A stretch of 64,000 nucleotides of DNA from SKVR01 sp964491395. Its GTDB lineage: Bacteria > Bacteroidota > Bacteroidia > Bacteroidales > UBA7960. How positions within the stretch are numbered: position 1 is the first letter of the stretch; each line of letters starts with the position of its first letter. Shown one piece after another: positions 35,797-45,468 of the stretch. The stretch lies in NCBI GenBank assembly GCA_964491395.1, contig CAZBGI010000011.1:13725-77724 (forward strand), in the 5' to 3' direction. The notes beneath the pieces are model-generated. The model was not told the DNA's origin. It made no database searches and saw only the letters and a list, made by a program, of their open reading frames with translations. Made by a program: the position numbers and the translations under genes.

Positions 35797-36672
35797 TTAT
35801 AATACATTCATCAATTGTTCTTTTATCTTTTCCAGCTCATCTTTCATTTGCACAACGATTTTCTGAATAGAAGCGTCATTGGCTTTGCTTCCAATGGTAT
35901 TGATTTCGCGTCCGATTTCCTGGGCGATAAAAACAAGCTTCTTCCCTCCTGCTCCATGACTGTTAAGCGTTTCGTTGAAATAGTCAAGGTGTTTTTCCAG
36001 TCTTACCTTTTCTTCAGTAACATCAAGCTTTTCTAAATAGAAAATTACTTCCTGTTCAAAGCGATTCTGATCAATGCGCACATCCTCTGATATTTCTTTT
36101 AGTGAGCGGATAATTCGATCCCTGATGTTCTCGATTCGCTGCTTTTCGAAAGGTTCAATACTTTCAAGCAGGTTCCTGATGGTGATTTCTCTTGCCAGTA
36201 TATCATCAAACAAATGTTTTCCTTCGGACTGTCGAAACTGAACCACTTGTTGCGCGGCCTCCTTAACACACTCCTCCAGTGCAGACCATTCGGAAGAATC
36301 GGGTTCTTCCTGCTGAGGTTTTAGCACTTCGGGCAGCCGCAACAGATCAGGAAAGAAATTATCTGAGAGTTCAACTTCAGCCAGACTTGCCGCGTTTTTC
36401 ATCTCCTTAAAGTAGTGCAACAACAAAGGGGTGTTAATGGCATACGATGCATTCTCATCTGTACATTCCAGGGTAACTATAAGTTCTACTTTGCCTCTCT
36501 CCAGAAGATGTCCCAGCATACCTCGCAAGGTATTTTCACGCTCTCTGTAAACAGAGGGGATTTTAAGGCTCAGATCAAGATTTTTACTATTGAGGGTTCG
36601 GATTTCAGCTTTGATGGTTCTGTCCGTCAGTGTTGTACTGGCTTTACCAAACCCGGTCATGGATACAATCAT
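35797..36672 (-). CDS. YicC-family endoribonuclease
   Basis: A 291-residue protein with the YicC N-terminal domain (SMTGFGKAS start, LNSKNLDLSLKIP) and the DUF1732 C-terminal domain (EEKVRLEKHLDYFNETL, IAQEIGREINTIGSKA). YicC proteins have been described as RNases acting on small RNAs. It heads the yicC-gmk-nadD operon and has a good promoter just upstream. Confidence 0.94.
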   Translation of the reverse strand: MIVSMTGFGKASTTLTDRTIKAEIRTLNSKNLDLSLKIPSVYRERENTLRGMLGHLLERGKVELIVTLECTDENASYAINTPLLLHYFKEMKNAASLAEVELSDNFFPDLLRLPEVLKPQQEEPDSSEWSALEECVKEAAQQVVQFRQSEGKHLFDDILAREITIRNLLESIEPFEKQRIENIRDRIIRSLKEISEDVRIDQNRFEQEVIFYLEKLDVTEEKVRLEKHLDYFNETLNSHGAGGKKLVFIAQEIGREINTIGSKANDASIQKIVVQMKDELEKIKEQLMNVL

Positions 36673-36742
36673 ATCTTTTCTTTTGTTGTTATTCTCTTGT
36701 TAAAAAAATGCCCAAAAAAGGGCATGAACTCTATACCCCATG

Positions 36743-36770
36743 CAAAGATAACACAGAATTTCCTTTACAA
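36743..36770 (-). promoter_or_regulatory. Promoter for yicC-gmk-nadD (minus strand)
   Basis: Read on the minus strand: TTG (36770-36768), 17 bases, then TATCTTTG (36750-36743). The leader to the yicC ATG at 36672 would be about 65 bases and contains a small GCCC/GGGC hairpin near 36708-36722. Confidence 0.6.
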
Positions 36771-36822
36771 CGCTCTTATCTGATATTCCCTGGAGAGGAT
36801 TGGTTTACCACCTGCCCGATGC

Positions 36823-36857
36823 AAAAGGGGGCCATGATTAGTGCACCCCCTTTTTTT
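36823..36857. terminator. Probable terminator after the glycosyltransferase gene
   Basis: AAAAGGGGG (36823-36831) pairs with CCCCCTTTT (36846-36854) over a 14-base loop, with T7 on the plus strand and T4 on the minus strand. It lies 33 bases beyond the minus-strand glycosyltransferase stop and before the yicC promoter, so it probably insulates the two units. Confidence 0.6.
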
Positions 36858-36889
36858 GGTATTTCAATCATAGCTATGGCACGGGGAGC

Positions 36890-38332
36890 CTATTTATTAT
36901 CGTCTGTTTTTTCCTCCTCGGCAAAGCCTACCCTGTCCATCTTTCCCCAGGTTTTTTCACCGATGAAATATTTAAAATTTCCACGGATACTGAAAATAAG
37001 GATAAACGGATGATAAAAGATGGGCTCAAGCATAGAAGTGAAGAGCATTTTCACGACTTCCCGCTTTCTCTGGTATCGGTGAAAAGATAGTTCTTCAAAC
37101 AAGATGGCCCAATGGGTAAGGGTTACAGCAAAGAAGTAGACCACTCCCAGCAGCAGGAAGAAGAATGGCCAGTTGGGTATGCCCAGAAGGGCAATAATGA
37201 TGAAGTAAATAATCCCGACAAATTCAAGGATAGGAGCCAGCCACTCAAAGAAGAACCAATAAGGGTGACCCATCAATCCAAGGCTTTTGAATTTGGGGTT
37301 GAAGAAAAGCTTGAAATGAATAAAAAGACTTTCCATGGTACCCCGGGTCCAGCGGTCGCGTTGTCTTCCCAGCACCTTGAGAGAAGCAGGAACTTCCGTC
37401 CAGCATAAGGGGTCCGGAATATAAATCACCTTGTATTTTTCTTTTTGCTCAGACATATACCTTCTCATCCGCACAATCAGCTCCATATCTTCACCCACCA
37501 GGTTGGTGTTATATCCACCCACTTTGGTGACGATGTCTCTGTTAAACATCCCAAAAGCACCTGACACCAGCAACAGACCATTGAGTTTACTCCAGGCCAT
37601 GCGTCCCATCAGAAACGAACGGGTATATTCCAGAACCTGAACACGGGGCAAAAATTTGCGGGGCAATTTTACTTCAGTAATTTTCCCGTCTTCAATTTTA
37701 CAGGAATTGGCAATCCGTATAACCCCTCCGGAGGCAATGATTCTCCGGTCGGTTTCTTCCAGGAAGGGCTTGGCCATAATAAGCAAAGCATCTTCCACCA
37801 AAACAGAGTCTACATCCACTACCGAAATATAGTCCATTTGAGAAAAGTTTATCCCTGCATTAAGGGCGTCAGCTTTTCCTCCATTCTCTTTGTCAATAAC
37901 AATCAGCTTGTTGAAGGCTTTGTTGCGCGATTTATATATTCCCCTGATTCTTTGTGTTTTGATTTTCTCATCATAAACAAATTCCACAAGTTCCAAATCA
38001 TAAGCCTTGATGATTTTCTCCATGGAATTGTCGCTACTCCCATCATTGACGATTATTACCTCAAAATCATTGTAGTGCAACGAGAGCAAACTACGGATAT
38101 TATCAATAATGGTCTTTCCTTCATTATATGCAGGAGCAATAACAGAAATGGAAGGAGCCAGCGGGGAAGAGAGCAATACTTTGTAGTCAACAAAAGAATT
38201 TGTCCTTATATATTTAAGCATGGATAACGCCGAAAACACGGAAAGTGTTACGTACGATCCAAAAATGAATATGGTGATGACAATAATTCCATTTTCGACA
38301 ACAAACTGAAGGGATCTGAAAAATTCTATCAT
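36890..38332 (-). CDS. Processive family-2 glycosyltransferase (exopolysaccharide synthase)
   Basis: A 480-residue membrane glycosyltransferase. After an N-terminal helix (about 15-40) the GT-2 core shows APAYNEGKTI, VNDGSSDNSM, VDVDSVLVE (the DxD near 173-176), a GEDMEL acid motif and RQRDRWTRG, the Q/RxxRW motif of processive synthases. Three or more C-terminal helices could form the translocation channel. PgaC, BcsA and HasA belong to this group and polymerise and export in one step. The sugar and linkage are unknown. The start overlaps the end of the HEAT-repeat gene by 4 bases, so the two are coupled. There is no PilZ domain, so no direct c-di-GMP control. Confidence 0.87.
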   Translation of the reverse strand: MIEFFRSLQFVVENGIIVITIFIFGSYVTLSVFSALSMLKYIRTNSFVDYKVLLSSPLAPSISVIAPAYNEGKTIIDNIRSLLSLHYNDFEVIIVNDGSSDNSMEKIIKAYDLELVEFVYDEKIKTQRIRGIYKSRNKAFNKLIVIDKENGGKADALNAGINFSQMDYISVVDVDSVLVEDALLIMAKPFLEETDRRIIASGGVIRIANSCKIEDGKITEVKLPRKFLPRVQVLEYTRSFLMGRMAWSKLNGLLLVSGAFGMFNRDIVTKVGGYNTNLVGEDMELIVRMRRYMSEQKEKYKVIYIPDPLCWTEVPASLKVLGRQRDRWTRGTMESLFIHFKLFFNPKFKSLGLMGHPYWFFFEWLAPILEFVGIIYFIIIALLGIPNWPFFFLLLGVVYFFAVTLTHWAILFEELSFHRYQRKREVVKMLFTSMLEPIFYHPFILIFSIRGNFKYFIGEKTWGKMDRVGFAEEEKTDDNK

Positions 38333-39753
38333 GACTCCTGGTTTTGTTTTACGTTATTAATCATTTTCTTTACCAACTCATCATCTCCATCCAGCATAGC
38401 ATGGATACGATTTTCACCTTCAGGCTTTAATGAAAGCAAAACAGATATGGCCAAAAGCCTAAGCTTATATGAGTTTTCGGGTTCCAGAACCACTTGCTCC
38501 AGGAAGGAAACATCTTCCGATGAAGCAATGGGAGAAATGGCCCGTACAATCTCATAGCGTATTTTTCGGGGCAACAAATCATCCAGACTACGGATTTCTT
38601 TTTCGTCCTTATCTTTTCTTTGGGTTTCGAGAATATTGACAAGTTTCAGGGTTTCGCTTTTGTAGAGCATTTTCAGATCGTCTGAATATTCAGTAATCTC
38701 CAGTGCACCCATAGCTTTTACAGCAGCCAGGGAGATTTCCGGATTTTCATTAAACAGCAATTCCCTTACTTTGGCTCCTGAATGCACATGCTTAAAAAGT
38801 TCAATCATTCTCAGGCAGAAAATTACCACTGAAGGGTTATCATTATCAAGCCACTCTTCAAACGAATCGATGGAGATTTGATGAAAAATCAAGGTGTCAT
38901 AGATATTAATTTGTTCCCAGTAAGACAATTCATGTTTGAGGTTATCCAGAAAACTCAAAGGGCGCTCTTCAGCAAGCTTTACCATGGCTACCTGGGCTCC
39001 CATGCGCAATATAGGATTATCTGTATTGGTATATTGCTCAATTTCTTCATTGGCATCTTTTACGTCCATTTGGGCAAGTTCGCCAAATCCTTTGGCCTTT
39101 TGATACCATTTTCCCTTGTATACTTTTTGCAAGGAGTCTTTATGCAATTCCAGGTTAAAATATAAATCCCTTAGTTTGCCAGCCACTTCACCATGCAGGT
39201 TATTGTGCAATTCCATCAATTCATCAATAAAGAGCTGGCGGTTGTCTTTTTTATTGATTCCTCTTACTTCGATTCTCTCAACTTCATCATCAAAGAGAAA
39301 ACTGGCAAGTTGTTCCTGGTACTCATTTCTCAGCTCTTTGGTTTTTCGTCGTTTTCTTGTTTTTATATGCCGGTTTATCAGGATACTGACAAAAAGCACA
39401 AGAATACTGAGAACCAAATAGATCAATACCGCCACCAGTATTTTTACTTTTAAGGTGGCTTCTGTAAAGCGTTGACGCATGGTTTCCAGCGTGCTGGTTG
39501 AAGAGCCATTGGATGCACTTACGGGCTCATCATTCACCAAAATATAGTTGAAAAGGAGAGAACCGTTTTCAGGTTTCAGTATGTTGAAAAACCCGAAATT
39601 GCCGCTTTGTCCAATAAATCCCCCTTCTGCAGGAGACAACTGCAATAGGTTTCCTGTGATTATATCGTTTCCTTTTGTTTGACTAATGCCGACCATAAAT
39701 AGCCCGCTAAAAACTACTATAGCAAACAAAAGATGTTTTTTTACATAAATCAT
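38329..39753 (-). CDS. HEAT-repeat membrane protein of the exopolysaccharide locus
   Basis: A 474-residue protein with a signal peptide (about 1-25), an extracytoplasmic stretch of about 75 residues, one membrane helix (about 104-127), a basic RKRRKTK patch and then a cytoplasmic all-helical solenoid of HEAT-like repeats (about 180-470; for example NPEISLAAVKAMGALEITEY and LRLLAISVLLSLKPEGE). HEAT solenoids bind other proteins. Coupled by overlap to the synthase gene, it probably acts as an inner-membrane scaffold or regulator of the synthase. I know no characterised relative. Confidence 0.75.
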   Translation of the reverse strand: MIYVKKHLLFAIVVFSGLFMVGISQTKGNDIITGNLLQLSPAEGGFIGQSGNFGFFNILKPENGSLLFNYILVNDEPVSASNGSSTSTLETMRQRFTEATLKVKILVAVLIYLVLSILVLFVSILINRHIKTRKRRKTKELRNEYQEQLASFLFDDEVERIEVRGINKKDNRQLFIDELMELHNNLHGEVAGKLRDLYFNLELHKDSLQKVYKGKWYQKAKGFGELAQMDVKDANEEIEQYTNTDNPILRMGAQVAMVKLAEERPLSFLDNLKHELSYWEQINIYDTLIFHQISIDSFEEWLDNDNPSVVIFCLRMIELFKHVHSGAKVRELLFNENPEISLAAVKAMGALEITEYSDDLKMLYKSETLKLVNILETQRKDKDEKEIRSLDDLLPRKIRYEIVRAISPIASSEDVSFLEQVVLEPENSYKLRLLAISVLLSLKPEGENRIHAMLDGDDELVKKMINNVKQNQES

Positions 39754-39788
39754 TCGTTAGAGATTATTAGTTCATAATCATGTATGGC

Positions 39789-41120
39789 TTAGAATCGGTA
39801 AATCAATCCTCCTTCAAATACGGCGGGATTACCAAAAGGCACATCTACATCTTCAACTTCTTCATAAATTTTATATCCCACACCTAGCTTGAACATAAAC
39901 CTGGTGGAAAGGGGTTGCTGATACAATAACATTGATTCCAACAGGGTGCCACTCAAATCATATACCTGTGCTCCGGCCAATTTATCAAAATCAGCTGAGA
40001 ACCCCCTTCCCACTATCAGCGAGAGGTAGTGTTCGGTAGAAGAGAAAAAACGGCGCATGGTCAGAAAATAAGAGTTGGAGCTGGGGTCATCGGCAACGGA
40101 GGAGAAAGTAAAATAGGGCCTGAATGAGAAGTAGTATTTTTTGTAATACTTACTCAGAGAGCCTGTAATAATGAGCAGGTCTTTGGTGATGATAAGGCTT
40201 TCTCTTTCATCGAAATTAAGGATTCTGAATCCCCCTGAAAACTCCCAGGTAGCCGGAAGGGTTTGATAGACTTCAAATCCAAATCGGGTGATAGGAAACA
40301 ACCTGCGATCGGGTGAGTATCCGACATTGAGATACAGATAGGTGCCAGGCCTTACGGTAGGATATGCATCGGCTTCAATCTGCAGACTGTTAATATCATA
40401 TCTTGAGGCATAGTTTGCTCTCAACATGACGGGACCTAATCCCCGTGTACGTCTGCCAATTTCAGCATAGTAGAGGTGCCAGGGATCAATATCTACATCG
40501 CTCTCCAAAAAATAGGAACCTCTGTAGCCAATACCCACATGATTCAGCAATCGGCCGGATTTAATGGATTCAAGCAGCTCCTTGGCTTCTGTATGCGTGG
40601 GGTCAAGATCAAGAATTTGATTCAGTAACACTGCGGCCGCCAGCTCATCATCTGTTTCTTTAAGAGCACGGGCTTTATGATATAAAAGTTCTGTATTATT
40701 AGGTTCATCGGCCAGGGCAATATCCAGAAATTTAAGGGCTTCCTCATAATCTTCGTACCAGATTTGCAAATCAATGAGAGCTTTGAGGGCTTGTTTATTG
40801 GAAGGGTCTTCCTGGAGTACTTCACGTAATAAATCATTGGCCCGGACAAATTCTCCTTCCCAGGAATAGGTTCTGGCTTTCAGAATTTTAACATCGTGGT
40901 AACCGGGATAAATTTCAAGAATCTGACGGCAAATCTCTCTTGCTTCTTCATTTTTACCCTCGAATGCCAGTTCCCGGGCCCTGAAGTACCATCCGTCAGG
41001 ATCTTCCTCTACAGGAGGCTGAGCCATTAGCGCTCCATGCAAAACAAGCCATAAGAACAAAACAATACCGGGAACTATTGGGGGAGGTAAAAATAAAAAA
41101 TACCTGTTGGGTTCTTTCAT
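39789..41120 (-). CDS. TPR-containing YaiO-family outer-membrane beta-barrel protein
   Basis: A 443-residue protein from the ATG at 41120 (a TTG at 41153 is less likely). A signal peptide ends near LMAQPP. Four TPR repeats follow (about 40-180; ALKFLDIALADEPNNTELLY). The rest (about 190-443) is a YaiO-type barrel of alternating strands ending in FEGGLIYRF with the terminal aromatic residue. The periplasmic-TPR plus outer-membrane-barrel plan is that of the polysaccharide exporters PgaA, BcsC and AlgK/AlgE, so I infer the export pore for the polymer made by the downstream synthase. Confidence 0.8.
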   Translation of the reverse strand: MKEPNRYFLFLPPPIVPGIVLFLWLVLHGALMAQPPVEEDPDGWYFRARELAFEGKNEEAREICRQILEIYPGYHDVKILKARTYSWEGEFVRANDLLREVLQEDPSNKQALKALIDLQIWYEDYEEALKFLDIALADEPNNTELLYHKARALKETDDELAAAVLLNQILDLDPTHTEAKELLESIKSGRLLNHVGIGYRGSYFLESDVDIDPWHLYYAEIGRRTRGLGPVMLRANYASRYDINSLQIEADAYPTVRPGTYLYLNVGYSPDRRLFPITRFGFEVYQTLPATWEFSGGFRILNFDERESLIITKDLLIITGSLSKYYKKYYFSFRPYFTFSSVADDPSSNSYFLTMRRFFSSTEHYLSLIVGRGFSADFDKLAGAQVYDLSGTLLESMLLYQQPLSTRFMFKLGVGYKIYEEVEDVDVPFGNPAVFEGGLIYRF

Positions 41121-41303
41121 CAGAAAATCAATTAGTTTTAATGAATGGATCAAATTGAACTTGTTTGAGAATGTTTTTATTTATCATTTTTAGAGCGTAT
41201 CATCTTTACAAGTTCTGTAATTATATTTGGCTAAAAAATCCACAGACTTACCAGCACGTGGAAGCGAAAAATATATTGGAGGTGTGCAAAATTATTTTCG
41301 ATC

Positions 41304-41666
41304 TTATCTTTTAAGAAGAAATCGTTTTACTCTTATAGACAACTCATTAGGGCTGAAAGGCTTGGTAAGATAATCGTCGGCTCCAAGCTTAAAAGCTTCG
41401 ATGATGGTTTCTTCGTTGCCCACTTTTGAAAGCACAATAATAGGAGTTGTTTTTTCCAGTTCATTACGCGTAAGGTTGATCAACTCCAACCCTCCGGTGA
41501 AAGGCATCAAGAGGTCGGTAATAATAAGGTCATATTCTCCCCCTTTAATCTTTTCCGTAGCCACCCGTCCGTCATTGGCCACATCCACCTGATAACCTTC
41601 ACGCTGAAGTTTGTGCTCTATGGCTTTTATCATCATGAAGTCGTCTTCACATACCAGAATTTTCAT
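41304..41666 (-). CDS. Stand-alone response-regulator receiver protein
   Basis: A 120-residue CheY-like receiver with no output domain. The acidic pocket is CEDDF, the phosphorylation site is Asp51 in LIITDLLMP and the conserved lysine is in YLTKPFSP. It lies 150 bases ahead of the YaiO-type gene on the same strand and about 250 bases downstream of a hybrid kinase with an HPt domain, which could phosphorylate it. It probably regulates the exopolysaccharide machine by protein contact. Confidence 0.87.
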   Translation of the reverse strand: MKILVCEDDFMMIKAIEHKLQREGYQVDVANDGRVATEKIKGGEYDLIITDLLMPFTGGLELINLTRNELEKTTPIIVLSKVGNEETIIEAFKLGADDYLTKPFSPNELSIRVKRFLLKR

Positions 41667-41919
41667 TTCTTATGTTTTTAGTTTTTAATTGCCTGTAAAT
41701 CAATGCTAAGCGGATAATAAATCTGTCAATTACCAATAATTTATCCTATTAAGACCAACTTCTTATATAAAGTGTCCCAAAAATAACAAAAAAAAAAGCC
41801 AAACAAGCAAAAAAGCAATTTAAAAGCGCTATTTGTTGAAAAAAAATCACGAATCATCTATAATAATAACACGAGCAGGTACATCCCGTGCCCTTGGGAA
41901 ATCCGAGAGTATCCGGGGG

Positions 41920-43863
41920 TCAGTCCTGGTTTTTATCCAGAATCTTCTCAAGTTCCGCTTTTATTTCCTCCATGGCTTTAATACAAACTTTTTCTACTGT
42001 CTCGATTAACCCGGGGATTTCATCTGTATGGTTAACATGAGCTGCATTCTGCTCAATAGTTTCCACTTCATTGAAAACAGATTTAATCCCCATAAATGTC
42101 AACTGCGGTTTAAATTTATGGGCAACATTTCTAAGGCTTTTCCAGTCTTCTTCCTTATAGAATTGTTTCATGTCATTTAATACGCCCGGGGTGTTCTCCA
42201 GAAAATAAGAGAGCATACTGATGGTGAAATCATCATCCCCCTCGCTCAACTGTTCCAGGTAATCCAGGTCTATGAGCGATTCGTTCTTTTTTTCGTCTTC
42301 TTTCATATCAGGGGTAATTTGATGGTTAGTAGTTGTGTTCACCCATTTTTCCATTTTCTTTCTTAAATCTTTGATGTCGTAGGGCTTGGGAACATAGTCG
42401 TTTGCTCCTGCCTCCAGGCATTTCATCGGAGCTTCGCCCATAACACTCGCGGTGATGGAAATAATGGGAATATGTCTTACCGGTTCAGGGAATTCATTTC
42501 GAATAATGCGGATGGCATCGTACCCATCCATTACAGGCATTTGCATATCCATAAGTACAATATCATAATGCCCGGTACGCAGTTTTTCAACCGCAATTTT
42601 TCCGTTTTCTGCAAAATCAGCTTTGAACCCAAACTTCTGCATATGCTTTTTGATAACCAATTGATTGATATCTACATCCTCAGCTATCAATACGTTCATG
42701 CTTTCCACTTTTGGGGTGTTGTTTCCAGCAGTGACTGACAGGGTAGTACCCGGATGGCTGTTTTGCGGAAGTTGATAGGGTATAAGGAATTGCACCCGGG
42801 TACCCTGATTTTCCTGACTCGAAATGGTAAATTCCCCTTGCTGCAATTCTATCAATTGCTTTACAATTGATAAACCCAGACCTTGTCCTTTATATACTCG
42901 TTTATCATCCATCTTTTCCTGCTGGAATTTCTCCTGAATCAGCGCCAGGTTTTCTTTGGCTATTCCGATGCCGGTATCAGAAACAACAAATTCGAAAACG
43001 AAGCCGTGAGCATTTTTGTCTGCCAGTTTACATTGTAGCTGTATGTCTCCTTTCTGAGTGTACTTAATGGCGTTTTCTGTCAAATGCACCAGGATTTGCT
43101 TCAACCGGTAAGGGTCGCCCATCACGAATTCCGGCATGGCAGGATCATACATCAGCTCAAAATTCAGCCTCTTCTCCCCGGTTTTTATCTTGTACATTTT
43201 GGCCAGGGAATTGACAATAACTTGTGGATTAAATATTTTGTTTTCAAAGCGTATCTCTCCTTTTTCAATTTTATTTAAATCCAACATATCCTCAACCATG
43301 CGCATGAGAATATCTGTAGCATTGAGTATATTTTCCACATAATTGGATTGTTCCTCAGAAAGGGGAGTTTCTTCGAGCAAGTTCGTAAGGCTGTATATGC
43401 TATGCAATGGGGTACGAAGCTCATGGCTCATATTGGCAAGGAATTGTTCTTTTATTTTTACCGCATCTTTAAATGGGGTTACATCAGAACCTATAGACAA
43501 ATACTGATAGGGTTTTCCTTCGTTATCGCAAAAGGGATAAATAACCGCTTCTTCCCAATAGGTTTGATCATTTAGTCTGACATTGAGCAACTCCCCTTGC
43601 CAAACCTCTCCCCTGTCGAGGATTCGCCACATCTCTTCCAGTACCTCGGGTTTAAAATCCGGAGAACGTAATGCATCCATTGGCTTTCCCAGCACCTCTT
43701 CGCGTTTTAATCCTGACTTCTCACAGAATTTCTGATTTACAAATATAATTTGCTTGTCTTCATCTGCCAGCACAAGGATGGCAGTGTTGTCAAGAATTTT
43801 TTGATATACGTTTAATTCTTTTACGGAATTTACAGGGATATAATCGTGTAAGTGTTGAATCAT
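41920..43863 (-). CDS. Hybrid sensor histidine kinase (PAS-HisKA-HATPase-REC-HPt)
   Basis: A 647-residue soluble sensor kinase without membrane segments. A PAS domain (about 20-130) is followed by HisKA with His147 in FLANMSHELRTPLHS, an HATPase domain (about 250-370; VSDTGIGIAKEN, GLGLSIVKQL), a receiver (about 390-505; DIVLMDMQMPVMDGYD) and an HPt domain with its histidine near 580 in RNVAHKFKPQ. All phosphorelay parts are on one chain except a final receiver, which the neighbouring 120-residue protein supplies. The signal sensed by the PAS domain is unknown. Confidence 0.92.
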   Translation of the reverse strand: MIQHLHDYIPVNSVKELNVYQKILDNTAILVLADEDKQIIFVNQKFCEKSGLKREEVLGKPMDALRSPDFKPEVLEEMWRILDRGEVWQGELLNVRLNDQTYWEEAVIYPFCDNEGKPYQYLSIGSDVTPFKDAVKIKEQFLANMSHELRTPLHSIYSLTNLLEETPLSEEQSNYVENILNATDILMRMVEDMLDLNKIEKGEIRFENKIFNPQVIVNSLAKMYKIKTGEKRLNFELMYDPAMPEFVMGDPYRLKQILVHLTENAIKYTQKGDIQLQCKLADKNAHGFVFEFVVSDTGIGIAKENLALIQEKFQQEKMDDKRVYKGQGLGLSIVKQLIELQQGEFTISSQENQGTRVQFLIPYQLPQNSHPGTTLSVTAGNNTPKVESMNVLIAEDVDINQLVIKKHMQKFGFKADFAENGKIAVEKLRTGHYDIVLMDMQMPVMDGYDAIRIIRNEFPEPVRHIPIISITASVMGEAPMKCLEAGANDYVPKPYDIKDLRKKMEKWVNTTTNHQITPDMKEDEKKNESLIDLDYLEQLSEGDDDFTISMLSYFLENTPGVLNDMKQFYKEEDWKSLRNVAHKFKPQLTFMGIKSVFNEVETIEQNAAHVNHTDEIPGLIETVEKVCIKAMEEIKAELEKILDKNQD

Positions 43864-44465
43864 CGTTTGGAGAAAATTTGGTGTTAAAAATTCCGTTGGG
43901 AGTGTTTATCGTGAATTTATTAAGTTTTTACATTGATTATGTAAGCTTCTTTGAATCTTTGCTAAATTATAAAATTTTATTAGAAATCATATCTGAATAG
44001 CTTCAAATAGTGCTGAAAATGATAATTTGTGTTGCCACGCATCTGTAAATAAATAGCTATTTTGCATCACAAGTAAAGTTAATTACAAATGGCATACGCA
44101 CCCTGAACAGAATGAATAAAATTACATCTTCGAGCATTAGTATGAGTACGGAGCTACCAATTTATGTTTATTTGTTTTATATTTGAGTAATTCTGTCTGA
44201 TAGCAGGGCCAGTTTTTTTGTGGGAGCTCCTTTGCAAAACAGGGATAAATCGCCAAAAGGTCTTCGTCTTACGTGTATTACCTTGTTGCGAAATAATCAT
44301 CACCCGGGTATATCAAATGCTATGGTAATGGCTTGGTACATTTACTCAAAAAAGTTAATCGCCCCGGGAGGTTTCTCAAAGAATATCGTTTATTATTTTT
44401 ACTTTAGCGAAGATTTTTTCCATAACCGGTAAATTATACGCTATGAATTGAAAAAGGATATATAA
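43864..44465. other. 602-base intergenic region, nothing recognised
   Basis: AT-rich, between divergent genes. A 70-codon frame at 44220-44432 has no family resemblance, no promoter box and no ribosome-binding signal, and I do not call it. No clear TAnnTTTG is found in either direction. Confidence 0.4.
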
Positions 44466-45098
44466 ATGAGCAAAAAAATAACCCTACTGATACTTTTTCT
44501 GATGGTTTCCCAGCTTGTTAACGGTCAAAGATTCCGCGGAGGCTTACGGGGCGGACTGGTTGCATCGGAAGTAGCGGGGGACAACCTTGGAGGTCCCAAT
44601 AAGCTGGGATGGTTTTCTACCGCTTTTACCTTTATTGAAATTACTGAGTTTTCGGATTTGATGCTTGAAATCATGTATATTCGAAAAGGCAGCAAATCGG
44701 TTCCCAGTGAACGCAACCAGTTTTATGAGTATCAGTTTTCTCTTCAATACGTAGAAGTTCCGGTTCATTACAGAATAGACATAAGCCGGTTCACCGACAT
44801 GAACTTTGTAGATCAGCTTAAAGTTAATGCAGGTCTCTCTGTATCGGTATTGGTAGATCAGCAGGAATTGGACATGGGAACTCTTGTTCCACCTTCCGAA
44901 AGAGAGGATTTTCATCCTGCAGAACTCAACTTGCTGATGGGAATATCTTTCCCCCTAAACAATTCACTGGATTTTAATTTTGGATTCTCCAATTCTCTTA
45001 CACCCATCCGGCCTCATGCAGGAGGAGGCAAGATATGGTATAACCGCGGACAATACAATACCCTGTGGACATTTGGCTTGGCATATGTTTTTTGGTAA
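44466..45098 (+). CDS. Small outer-membrane beta-barrel protein (PorT-like)
   Basis: A 210-residue protein with a signal peptide ending in SQLVNGQ, followed by RFRGGLRGGLVASEVAGD, the usual first strand of the PorT/outer-membrane beta-barrel family in Bacteroidota, and alternating strands to a terminal aromatic residue (LAYVFW). Relatives range from true PorT, a T9SS assembly protein, to porin-like proteins of unknown role. The length fits an 8-strand barrel. Single gene, no operon partner. Confidence 0.75.
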   Translation: MSKKITLLILFLMVSQLVNGQRFRGGLRGGLVASEVAGDNLGGPNKLGWFSTAFTFIEITEFSDLMLEIMYIRKGSKSVPSERNQFYEYQFSLQYVEVPVHYRIDISRFTDMNFVDQLKVNAGLSVSVLVDQQELDMGTLVPPSEREDFHPAELNLLMGISFPLNNSLDFNFGFSNSLTPIRPHAGGGKIWYNRGQYNTLWTFGLAYVFW

Positions 45099-45468
45099 AA
45101 ACAGGCGCTTCCCCGGCAATACTGCTCACAGAAGCCCCATAAACAAAAGGCCAAAGCGTTAAACTTACTTAACATTTCACAAAATAACCTGCATATCAAC
45201 TGCCTGAAAAATGAGACAAAAAGGGAATCTTTAAAACTTAACGACATAAAAATGCGTTTAACCGATGTGTTATTGCCGCCTGTCAACCCTCGGTAAACAA
45301 TCAAAATTACATGGTCTAATTCACCTGCAAGATTACCGTAAAACACGCAAAAAACAATCCTTTCGATTTACTTAATTTTGCTTTTGAAACGCATGACAGA
45401 GTACTTTCAAAATCATCTGAGCGTCTTTGCAACATGCTTATAACATTACCAAAATCCACGGTTCTAAA
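45099..45468. other. 370-base intergenic region with a -7 box
   Basis: TAATTTTG at 45373-45380 is a candidate -7 box for the serine hydrolase gene, giving a leader of about 85 bases; no -33 box accompanies it. Otherwise nothing is recognised, and there is no clear terminator for the barrel gene. Confidence 0.45.

Noticed and set aside
44220..44432. 70-codon plus-strand frame before the small barrel gene
   Set aside because: No signal of expression and a composition like random AT-rich DNA.
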